DNA from: Anaspis maculata
Taxonomy: Eukaryota; Arthropoda; Insecta; Coleoptera; Scraptiidae
Length of the DNA stretch: 64,000 bases
Assembly: GCA_949128115.1 (NCBI GenBank)
Contig: OX421964.1
Span: forward strand, 35,270,177 to 35,334,176
Direction of reading: 5' to 3'
Part shown: piece by piece, positions 31,055 to 40,681 of the stretch
How the letters are laid out: the number at the start of each line of letters is the position of its first letter
Position numbering within the stretch: position 1 is the first letter of the stretch
The notes under the pieces: generated by a model
Told to the model about the DNA's origin: nothing
The model's input: the letters and a program-made list of their open reading frames with translations, nothing else
Databases searched by the model: none
Made by a program: the position numbers and the translations under genes

Positions 31055-32626
31055 TAGGCCAGTCAAATTAGAACAAATTTTTCCGTTTGAGGGAAAAAAC
31101 TGTTGGAGTTTTGGAAATTTGACAGTATTGTCCGGTAAGGTGTACTGTTAAACATACTAAAAGTCCCCAACTCTACCTATTGAGCTCGAGCCGCCATCTT
31201 GGAAAAATGGTCCTTCGATCCAGTTTTCTGCTTATATTGCGCTAATCATCAAAGATATTCAATAAGTTTTCATTAAAAATCAAGGCTATGAAATTGCCTA
31301 CAAAAATTGTTTCATACCGATTTTTTTCTCGTATATGTTGATATTAATAAAATCAACTTGACAAAAAAAATCAAAAAATTAGCGATTTTTTGCCTATGGC
31401 TAAAGATATTGTCTTCAAAATATGTGAAGATGTTGGCAGTCCACATCAAAGCTAAACGTGAGGAGTTGAGATAGAAAAAAATTGCGAAAATATTTATTCA
31501 TTCGAACATATATAAAATGGTAATGAATTTGATCGAAGGACCATTATTTCAAGATGGCGGCTCAAGCGCAACAGGTACTGGCGGGGACTTTCAGTATGTT
31601 TATAAGTATACCTTAGCGAACATCCCTGTCAAATTTCTGAAACTGCCACAGTTACTTCTCTCTACTTTTCCATATTTCACTGGCTGAAATTTGTAAAGTC
31701 AAGTTTGAGGACTAATAACTTTCAAATAAATCGATCAATTATGTTCTTTATCTCAGCAATGTAAAGGCTGTATTTTTGGCACCAGGTATGCTTCACTACT
31801 TCCATTTTGTATCGTTACTTTTTGTTATACAGGGTGGATTTTAACATTTTGATTGATTCTTTTGTACTATTTTGGATAAGGCACATCAATATGGGGCTCA
31901 TAAAGAGTTGAATAACTTTTCGACCTTCTGTATATCCTTTGCTGATGTCTTTTGTGCCGAAATGTTTCCTTCAGAACCAATCGACAACACTTTTTGGACT
32001 TAGCGATTATTCTTTTAGTTTAATTCATATCGAGCATTCCAGAAGCTCGTAAAGGCACAATACTGATGAAATCTTGTCTTAGAATATGTGAATATCAAAA
32101 CTGATTGATGTTCGATTGAAACCTTTACTCCGCCCTGTTGGAAATGTCAAACTCGAAAACCAAATTTTTGCTTAATTAAAAAAAAAAATTATTAAATATT
32201 TTCGCAATTTTTTTTCTATTTCAACTATCACGTTTAGCTTCGATGTAGACTGCCAACATCTTCACAAATTTTGAAGACAATATCTCTAGCCATAGGCAAA
32301 AAATCGCTTTTTTTTAATTATTTTTTTGTTAATTTAATTTAATTAATATCAACAGATACGAGAGAAAAATCGGTATGAAACAATTTTTGTAGACAATTTT
32401 ATAGCCTTGATTTTTAATGAAACCTAATTGAATATCTCTGATGATTAGCGCAATATAAGCAGAAAACTGGATCGAAGGACCATTTTTCCAAGATGGCGGC
32501 TCGAGCTCAATAGGTAGAGTTGGGGACTTTTAGTATGTTTATCAGTACACCTTACCGGACATTACTGTCAAATTTCCAAAACTCCAACAGTTTTTTCCCT
32601 CCAGCTTTCCTTATTTGACTGACCTA
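31055..32626. mobile_element. Foldback element 2 (1572 bp)
   Basis: Starts TAGGCCAGTCAAATTA and ends TTATTTGACTGACCTA, with TTA on both sides (31052-31054, 32627-32629). The arms are inverted copies: GGTAAGGTGTACTG near 31135 and its partner near 32545 (CAGTACACCTTACC), with CAAGATGGCGGCTCGAGC on the right. A third partial copy of the outer arm, inverted, lies in the left half at about 31520-31690, so the central region is not a simple loop. It is non-coding. Confidence 0.85.
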
Positions 32627-32629
32627 TTA

Positions 32630-33894
32630 GTTTGGTAGTATGGCGGACACTCGCCAGTGGTAGTCGAGAACAAGAATTTGCGCACTAAAAGTAATTTTTT
32701 GATGGTTTGATTATCAAAATGTTGTCTAGCTCTTCGAAATAAAGTGTAAAATAAGTATTAAGCCTCAATTTTGTGTTCGTTGGATGAAAAAGTGTACATT
32801 ACTCGATATCTGGGACGTTTAATCTTGGAATTTATTGGCACAGTTGATCAATTTATCGTTCCCTTTTTGTATCTTCCGCCTCCTTTTCGTTGACGTTATC
32901 GTGAACGGCCAGGCTAATTTGAACATCTTCCATCGATTTTCGTCTTATCCCAAATAATACACACAAAACCGCGTCTTAAGTTCCAGGCTTTGTCTCTTCC
33001 GGTGTTACATCCTTCCTCCACTTCCACGCGCACATACCAAAGCTCTGTCTAAACTTTTAATGGGCGCAAAACTTACGACGACCAAGAGAAGAGGTGTGCT
33101 CACAGTCTCCAAAAGAAAAACCGCAATAACACGCCACAGCGGCCTTGCCGACGACACAAAGGCTCTCGCAGACTTTGTCTTGGCGCCGGATTCCCATGAA
33201 ATTACGCCTGTTTGATCAAAATCAGGGTAAATATGTACCTACCCAAACACAGAGCGGAGGAAGCAGCTGAGCAGCAGCATTGAATTGAGGAGGAGAGGAG
33301 AAGGAGGAGAGGAGCAATTCCAGTCGAGGCCATAAATTAAATTTTCATCGATTAAAATCGCCGCTCTGCGTCGCGACGCCTGGCGTTCGGCGTTCATAAT
33401 GAACTTTGCGAAACTCGCCAAGTTAAACACAAAGATATCGCCGCACTCGAATTTATTGCTGCGAAAATGGAGCAAAAATTGGCCGCAAATACCTGTTATT
33501 GTGCCGGTTGGGGTGGCATAACGGGGTAAACATTTCGATTCCAATGATTGAATTGTAATGACTAGTCGGTGGAGCGGACGCAGTACGACGTTAAACGCAA
33601 CCGCCTCTCCCTTGTAACTATAAGCAGCCTCTTGGTTACAGGCCAGATATCACGTACGTCTTGTGTAGGCAAAAATCGCAACCTGTCTTTTGTGTCCAAA
33701 TTATAGATTCATGCAACATGCTACCCAAAGCTAACATACCGTAGCATTTTTCCCAGATAGCTCAAAGGTCGATTTATAGATTAGCGAAAGCGTAACTGCC
33801 CTATCAGAATTGTGTTAGTGTTATGGTGATGTCAATGATAGGATGTTACATCTTACGACACTGTTAGGCAACTGAAACGTTCAAATTTCGCGTC
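32630..33894. other. No recognisable gene or repeat
   Basis: Apparently low-copy sequence. It contains a purine-rich GGAGGAGAGGAG run (33281-33312). The minus-strand frame at 33239-33544 has no recognisable motif and no splice context that I can support. Confidence 0.4.
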
Positions 33895-34010
33895 AAAAAG
33901 TGGCGGTTTATTACGGCCCTGACAAGCTGGAGCGCTGGGAGGATACGTAGCCGTAGCCCCCAGCTTGCCACTTCATTTTTGCTCCAAAACGTGATTCTAC
34001 TGACTTTTTA
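33895..34010. mobile_element. MITE relic, ACAAGCTGG family
   Basis: Contains GACAAGCTGGAGCGCTGGG and, inverted, CCCAGCTTGCCACTTC plus TTTTGCTCCAAAACG. This matches the arms of the MITE at 46199-46406 (GACAAGCTGGGGCGC, TTTTGGAGCAAAAATAAAG). The arms are more diverged here, so this is the older copy. Confidence 0.55.
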
Positions 34011-34223
34011 AACGTGAACAACATAATTATAGTTTAGCCTTGACACCCAAACAGCACGAAATGTTTTGAAAATATTTGGTAGTAGTTGATGAATATTTAC
34101 ATATTCTATAAATGTTTACAAAATATTCGTCACAAATATCACAAAAATATTAAGGTGGAATATTGTACCAACATTCAGCATATATTTTGAACATTTATTG
34201 AATATTTAGCAATAAATATTATC

Positions 34224-34808
34224 AAACACTGGTGCACTGCGAACGGTCTTGACTTGAACGTGACGAAGAGCATGGTCACGTCCTTTTCGAGGTCCTCTGG
34301 ACCCCTGGAGTTCCCATACAAGATTGGCGATCACATTCTGGCCAGACCCAGTGTCATCAAAGACCTTGGCGTGTACTTCGACCCAAAGCTTTCTTTCTCA
34401 GAGCACATTGGTTACGTGCGCAGGGCAGCCTACACTACACTGGGTTTCGTGACACGGAACTCCAGGGACTTTTCCAACATCGAGACATTGCAGCGTCTCT
34501 TTTCGTCCTTGGTTTTGCCACGGCTGGAGTATGCATCCGTCATCTGGTGCCCCTACCACGAGAAATATGCGTCCTTTCTGGAGGGTGTGCAGCGGCGTTT
34601 CCTGAAGCTGCTGGCCCTCAGGGTCGATGGAGTTTACCCTTGTGTTGGTTTCCCGCAGCAGTCGTTGCTGGCCAGATTTGGTCATCGGTCCTTGGAAAGC
34701 CGAAGCACGGTTGGCTACCTTCTTTTCCTGCATAGGCTTGTTTCGGGTGCGGTAACCTCCCCCAGTGTTTTTTCAAGGATCTCCCTAAATGTTCCGAGAC
34801 AGGGCCTA
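34224..34808 (+). pseudogene. Second-family LINE RT fragment, copy 2, part 1
   Basis: A 5'-truncated LINE ORF2 fragment, open over 190 residues. Recognisable blocks are NGLDLNVTKS, DLGVYFDPKLSFSEHIGY, LEYASVIWCPYHEKY and LEGVQRRFLKLLAL, the region downstream of the RT catalytic core in Jockey/CR1-like LINEs. The frame stops at TAG 34809-34811 only because a foldback element begins there. The ORF resumes in frame at 36435 (GL then RRSDVFYVRPTQK). It is the better-preserved relative of the fragmented copy at 8975-15760. Confidence 0.85.
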
Positions 34809-36434
34809 TAGTCCAGTCAAATTAAGCAAAAATCGGGCCAAACCGGAAATAAATTCGGAAGTTGACAAAATTTGGTGGATCGATGCAGAATTCAACGTGG
34901 AATAACATACTAAAATTCCCGAAAATTCCAACGCTTGACTTTTTTTCTAGGACTAATAAAAGAGCGCCATCCTTGTAGATTTTCGATTTTTTCTGAATAA
35001 CTTTTAAACTATCACATTAAGAACACAAAAACCAGCGAAGCAAATGTAGCCCGTTAAATTCTCAAGAGATCAGTATTAAATTCATCACTTTGTGGTTGAT
35101 AGTCTCTGAGATACAGCGTCTGCTAGAACGCAGTGAAAATGACTCAAAATTTATTTCCGGATTTTACGTAACAATTTGCATAGTGTCAGTTCAGGGGCTG
35201 TAATGTGGACAGAAAATGTGCGGATTTTAACGTGTTTCACATTTTTGGAAAGCCAATTCAACATTCGGTATCACACTTTTGTCTAGAAGTCGACAACTTC
35301 AAAATGGTACTTTTCCTCGACCGTTGAAATCGATACTTGATGTCCCGAAGAATCCCCAAAAATCGATTTTTTTCATACCATGCCATTTGCCTAATTTTCT
35401 AAGTAAGGCAAAACCATCCAGGGAATATATGAAGAATTGAATACCAAAAAAATAACATGTAACGGGATCTTTTTCCCAGTGATGGTTCCTGAGTTATATG
35501 GATTGAAAGACTACAACGATCTATTTATTTGGAAGAAAGATAGGTAGTTCGGACACTAACTGCTGAATACTGTACGGACCTTGCATTTGATGATGCAAAA
35601 TGCAACTTAGCAGACGTATTGAATATACTTATGTACTTTCCACGTCTGCCAAGTGACATCTTACACCTCAAATGCAAGGTCCGTACAGTATTCAGCAGTT
35701 AGTGTCGGACCACCCAGTTTTTTGTCCAAATAGGTCGTTTTAGTCTTTCAACTCATAAAACTCTGGAACCATCACTGGGAAAAAGATTCCGGAACATGTT
35801 GTTTTTTTTGTATTCAATTCTTCATATATTCCCTGGATGGTTTTGCTCTACTTGGAAAATTGGGCCAATGGCATGCTATGAAAAAAATCGATTTTTGGGG
35901 ATTTTTCGGGTAATCAAGTATCAATTTCAGAGGTCGAGGAAAAGTACCATTTTGGAGTTGGCGACTTCTAGATAAAAGTGTGATACCAAAGGTTGAATTG
36001 ACTTTCCAAAAATGTGAAACACAATAAAATCCGCACATCTGCTGTCCACGTTACAGCCCCTGAACTGACATTATGCAAATTGTTACGTAAAATCCGGAAA
36101 TAAATTTTGAGTAATTTTCACTGCGTCTTAGCAGACGCTGTATCTCAGAGGCTATTGACCATAAAGTAATAAATTTAGTACTGATCTCTTGAGAATTTAA
36201 CGGGCTACATTTGCTTTGCCGGTCTTTGTGTTCTAAAAGTGATAGTTTACAAGTTATTCAGAAAAAACCGAAAATTTCCAAGGATGGCGCTCTTTTATTG
36301 GCCCTAGAAAAAAGCCAAGCCTTGGAATTTTTGGGAATCTCAGTATGTTGTTCCACGTTAAATTCCGCATCGATCCACCAAATTTTGTCAACTTCCGAAT
36401 TTATTTCCGGTTAAAACCTATTTTGACTGGACTA
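34809..36434. mobile_element. Foldback element 3 (1626 bp) inside a LINE
   Basis: Starts TAGTCCAGTCAAATTA and ends TATTTTGACTGGACTA. CTA flanks both sides (34806-34808, 36435-36437). The arms are inverted copies along nearly all their length (AAGGATGGCGCTCTTTTATT near 36279 mirrors AATAAAAGAGCGCCATCCTT near 34956), with the centre near 35620. Removing the element and one CTA restores an open LINE frame (GGC-CTA-AGG). This fixes the borders exactly and shows a 3-bp TSD. Confidence 0.92.
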
Positions 36435-36745
36435 CTAAGGCGGAGTGATGTTTTTTATGTGAGGCCCACACAAAAGCTCTTCTACTTCAATTCTCCAGTG
36501 AACCGCCTTGCCCTGATATACAATAGGTTCCAGGAGAAGTTCGACATTTTCAACTGCAGTGCGGCGGATGTCAGGCGAGTTTTTGATTGAGATGCAATCG
36601 ACGCATTGTTCTTGTCTGTGAGTGGTGTTGCGTCGGATTTTCTTTTCTTCGTTCCGCGGTCACGCTTTTATTGGACTTGTCAGTCTGTTGCGTGCCCGTA
36701 TATAATAATAATAATGATAATAATAATAATTATCAAAATAAATAG
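36435..36745 (+). pseudogene. Second-family LINE, copy 2, part 2 and TAA tail
   Basis: Resumes the LINE ORF2 with RRSDVFYVRPTQKLFYFNSP, then NRFQEKFDIFNCSA, and stops at TGA 36588-36590. A 3' UTR of about 110 bp ends in TAATAATAATAATG-type repeats (36703-36730), the usual simple-repeat tail of such LINEs. Confidence 0.8.
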
Positions 36746-37285
36746 TGAACTCAATTTCTCTAATATTTACAGGATTCTAGGCAATGTGGCTTCCGGTTTT
36801 TGTTTTGGTTATTTGCACGGAACTCTGAAATATATAGTTGTGTTGTGTTGGAAAGATAGCGTTTCACATCCCTTTGACTTCAAGTGTGATTTACCTTAAA
36901 TTAGCAAAACTTGGTTTGCGGTCCTGAAAGTGCCTTTTTAACGGTCTACAATAGGTTTTTTTATGTTACGGTTGAAATGAACGAGGCGGTAGCCGAATAT
37001 CCCTAAAAGTGGATAAGCCGCTAAAGCATTTCGCATACTTGTTGCATACAACATTTTTCAGCATAAGCTCTCCAAACACCAATTTGTGTTCTCTAGTATA
37101 TCGGCCATAGTGACATTGTCTATTCTGTAAAAATGTAACTACAACAACCAAACTGCTAAATCAATACTGCAACACATTGCAGCATCTTTCAGATATATGT
37201 ATAGTTAGCAAAATTCATATTATCCATATAGCGGACATCTGCGTGTTCACATAGTAGTTTACCTAGAACCACTGAATCTCCCCAA

Positions 37286-37357
37286 CGGCCCCGTAGCACA
37301 GGTGGTCAGTATATGCCTGTGGTGCGGAAATTGCGGGCTCGATTCCTGCTGTAGCCG
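37286..37357 (+). ncRNA. tRNA-like head, probably a SINE
   Basis: This 72-nt stretch has an A-box-like TAGCACAGGTGG (37294-37305) and a B-box GGCTCGATTCC (37336-37346) 30 nt later. A T-arm of GCGGG/CCTGC forms around a 7-nt loop. The acceptor strands pair at only about 5 of 7 positions, and no clean D or anticodon arm forms. It is therefore a tRNA-derived pol III promoter of a SINE, or a tRNA pseudogene, and not a working tRNA gene. Confidence 0.5.
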
Positions 37358-37740
37358 TCTTTGAAAGGCAATTTTTTATATATAGTACAACAAGAGACTA
37401 AGTAATTACCGGAAATGTTTGAGCTGTGAAATATGCGTGCCTGTTGGTAACTGAAATGATCACAAGCCGAAGCGCGAGTGATCATTTCTGTATCCAACAA
37501 GCACGAATTATTGAAAGCCAAAATTTTTTTGTAATGACGAAGTCTTGAGATGTATTTGGCATGACAATTCGAACGAAACGATTTTTCATCTTCATCCTCC
37601 ATAATTGTATTTCCGTAGCGGAAATTACACTAGTGCAATTTTCATCTGATCGTAGCCTGATTGGTGGAAATTGCTGAAATAACCCTTCTTTATTATTGGT
37701 TACATTTTTGACAGTTGAATTGTCAGCTAAATCAATTGTA

Positions 37741-38040
37741 TATGAAATAAAGGCGAACTCCTGTGGCCAAAAAAGATTACACAATTTCAATTACACTGTG
37801 GGTGTCTTGCGGTTGAGGGCTTTCAGCAGAAATGAGTAGTGTTTGCTTTTGATATTGTTTGTCTTGTTTTTTTTTTTATCTTCATCAATGGAAATTACAT
37901 TGTACCTGTGCTATTCAAAATTATGGCTGTATCCCACCTGACCCACTGTCATGGGAATTATGTATTCTCAAATATACAATAAACGAATAATAATAATAAT
38001 AATGATATGAAATAAAGTCGAGCTCCTGTGGCCAAGAAAG
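37741..38040. repeat. 35-bp target-site duplication around a LINE tail
   Basis: 37741-37775 and 38006-38040 are direct repeats of 35 nt that agree at 32 positions (both start TATGAAATAAAG and contain CTCCTGTGGCCAA). They flank the short LINE tail and are its target-site duplication. Confidence 0.88.
37776..38005 (+). mobile_element. 5'-truncated LINE tail (230 bp)
   Basis: The first frame reads NFNYTVGVLRLRAFSRNE then stop, matching the last residues of the ORF2 that ends at 8784 (VGALRLRAFSRNEY). A T-rich stretch, an AATAAA-type signal and a (AAT)n tail follow (37988-38003), where the full-length relative has TTGAA. It is thus a truncated copy of a sister family, bounded by the 35-bp TSD. 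Confidence 0.88.
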
Positions 38041-39164
38041 GCGGATAAGAAGAAAAACGTTTTTTTCAAACTTTTAAAAATACCCGGTTCCAAATGTTGT
38101 TAAAATATTTTTGGCAAATATTGTACAAATAATTGAAAGCGGGACATCAAAACATTCAATAAATATTTATACAATATTCACTGAATGAATTCCAATATTT
38201 CATAAATATTATTATATTTGGCATTTAATATTTCACAAATATTTTGTAAATTTTAATGTCCTGTCTGGGCAATGACAGATAATCAACATAACCTAGATTA
38301 TGGCAGACGACAGCCGTTAACTGTCGTAACAGTGTGCACACGCTGAAAACTCGTCATTATTGGCTGATGTTAAGCGAGATGTTATGAATCCAGAATTTCT
38401 CTGGACTCGGGGAACACCGACATTACCATATTGATTACCATACCACCATTACCATACATGATTGTGGAACGCTTCTTTGAATTTCCTATCTTCTGGTTCT
38501 AACGGTAACATCACCATAACACAAACACTATTCTGACGGGGCAGTAAGACTCGCAAGAGTAACGTGAGATAATGGACCAATCACTATCGAACGGGGTGGG
38601 GGGAGTTGGATTCTAGAAGGGGTTTTCTAATGCGACTGGAAAAGCGGGTTAGCATGAATCGATTCTTAGGGTTTTCTTTTGTAAATATCGAAAATTGAGA
38701 TCCCGTATGCGACTAAATTCTTGAAGACCCATAAGTACCTATACTTATTATAATAATACAAGTTTTATAAGACATCGTATTGCCACACGCGTCGTTTTGA
38801 CGAGTGTGACAATAAATCTTATAAAACGTGTGTTATACACAATTTTTTCATATTTTGCAGCTATTCCATGCTTTTTTCAATAAAAAAAATGTGAGATAAA
38901 ATATGAGCCTCTGCTAACAGAATTGTTGGGAATTGCTCTTGATATTGAAACACAGTTTATCATCAAAAATGAGCCAGATTTCTCTGAAATAAACCCCTTT
39001 TGTGAAATCATGTTACCTAAGCTGTAGTAATATCTGTCAGTGAGTGCTGTCATGTGACTGTCATGCCCGCTGATATTGCCAACCTTTGGGATTAAAAAAT
39101 TGCGTATCGAAATGGAGCCTCTTCCAATACGTGAATGACGTCATTTGCGTATCGAAATGACTTT

Positions 39165-39247
39165 ATCTACTCCCGTATCGTACTGGCCACTTTTCGACAC
39201 GCAAACGCGTGTCGTACTGGCGCTCGACTTTTATGACACTAAACGGC
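39165..39247. repeat. Direct repeat unit, copy 1
   Basis: Shares CGTATCGTACTGGCCAC, GCGTGTCGTACTGGCGCT and GACTTTTATGACACT in the same order with 39441-39526. The two copies are about 90 percent identical by eye and flank an imperfect hairpin of about 110 bp. Confidence 0.75.
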
Positions 39248-39440
39248 GGGCTAATCCTAGAATTTTCCAATTTTTTTCAAAAATTTGAGGCAAAATAGAT
39301 AAAATAGTCTATTGCACTCGTTCAATAAGACGTTTCGTCACACTCCTTCCTTTGGGACCCTCCTCACTGCGTTCGTCGGGCCCCAAAAACAGTCGTGTGA
39401 CAAACTTCGCCTTATTAAACTCGTATAATAATATACTATT

Positions 39441-39526
39441 ATCTATTTCCGTATCGTACTGGCCACTTTTCGACGAGCATCAAATGCGTGTCGTACTGGC
39501 GCTTGACTTTTATGACACTGAACGGC
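39441..39526. repeat. Direct repeat unit, copy 2
   Basis: Second copy of the unit at 39165-39247, with a 3-bp insertion in the middle (GAGCATCAAATGCG in place of CACGCAAACGCG). Confidence 0.75.
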
Positions 39527-39625
39527 CTATCGTATAATAATATACTATTCTTATAGACGCAAATTAGAAATAGTACATTACATACCGAGGTGGAAAGCGT
39601 CGCATTACAGCTAAGGGACTCAATA

Positions 39626-40679
39626 CAGAGTGGCCCAACGAAAACAGAACAGAGGGGTTTCAAGGCATTTCAACTCATTTTTTTGAAAAAAGCTCGAACA
39701 GGTCGTTTTTTATATTGAGGGGGACATCTGAAACATACATTGGCGGATTTCTATCTTAAGCCCCCTCACCCCCACCCGCCCCAACTTCGAAGTTCCAAAT
39801 AACACCACCCACTTTGCGATACATCAAATTGAAGAGAATTAAATTCTCTTTCTGAAAAAGTATTTCTATAATTTTCAACCCCACCCCACCAATGTGATAT
39901 TTTTGATCTCTTAATTCTCTTCAGTACAGTCAACATCATCCTGCACAGCATCGAGGGAGAAAATTTTCTGTGTAAAAAGTGCCACCCAAATTCACCCCTC
40001 CACTCCCCCACCTCAACTTCAAAATCTAAAATGACACTACCTACTTTGTGGTACATCAAATCGAAGGCAATCGGATTCGCTTTCTGAATAAAATATTTCA
40101 AGAATTTTCAAAAAGCCCCCTTCCCCCCTAAAATACTGCGAATGTTCAATTTATCAGGAGAGGGGTTGCAAATTTCAAAAAAATTGTTTCCAGAAAGAGA
40201 AATCAATTTCCTTTCATTCGATGTATCACAAAGTAGGTGGTGTCTGTTAAGTTTTGAAATTGGGGTGGGGGAGAGAAAAGGGGTGAGTTTGGGTAACACT
40301 TTTCTCCACCGAAAATTTTCTCCTTGGATGCTATTTAGGATGACGTTGATTAAATTGAGGAGAATTGAGGGGTCGAGGATATAAAATGGGACAGTCAGAG
40401 AAATTGAGGAAGATGGGGGGTGGGGTTGAAAATTTTGAAAATATTTCTTTCAGAAAAAGAATTTGATTCTCTTTGATTTGATGTATCGCAAAGTAGATAG
40501 TGTCATTTGAAATTCTGAAGTTAAGGTAGGTAGGGGTGAGGGGGCTGAGGATAGCAATTTGCCAATGTATGTTTCAGATGTCCCCCTCGATATAAAAATC
40601 GACCTGTCTAAGCCTTTTTCAAAAAAATGATGTGAAATGCCCGAAAACCCCTCCGTTCTGTTTTCGTTGGGCCACCCTG
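39626..40679. mobile_element. Mariner-like foldback (1054 bp)
   Basis: Ends are CAGAGTGGCCCAACGAAAAC and the inverse of CAGGGTGGCCCAACGAAAAC, flanked by TA (39624-39625, 40680-40681). The inverted arms extend for several hundred bases, and each arm contains a partly repeated module (TACATCAAAT...GAATT...TCTTTCTGAA). CAGGGTGG ends and a TA duplication fit a non-autonomous Tc1/mariner-type element. It is non-coding. Degraded relatives lie at 9985-10130 and 13110-13565. Confidence 0.82.
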
Positions 40680-40681
40680 TA

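Larger units (their letters stand above)
34046..38269. mobile_element. Putative DNA element with AATATT-rich ends
   Basis: The left end CCCAAACAGCAC (34046) is matched by the inverse of GTCCTGTCTGGG at 38269. About 180 bp inside each end is rich in AAATATTT, GAATATT and AATATTG motifs. Flanking octamers CCTTGACA and CAATGACA agree at 6 of 8 positions and could be an old TSD. The interior has been filled by a LINE fragment, a foldback, a tRNA-like element and a LINE tail. The layout (palindromic hexamers near both ends, CCCA..AACA start) parallels the AACGTT element at 23023-28136. Confidence 0.45.
38270..39625. other. Repeat-rich spacer, no gene
   Basis: No coding signal. It includes a hairpin around 38755-38828 (TTTTATAAGA and TCTTATAAAA arms around CACACGCGTC/GACGAGTGTG) and a direct repeat (39165-39247 and 39441-39526). 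An imperfect inverted repeat at about 39308-39418 has GGGACCC/GGGCCCC in its loop region. Confidence 0.5.

Noticed and set aside
33239..33544. 101-codon minus-strand frame as a host exon
   Set aside because: No recognisable motif or consensus splice sites at its ends.
37286..37357. Functional tRNA gene
   Set aside because: D and anticodon arms do not form and the acceptor stem is poorly paired.
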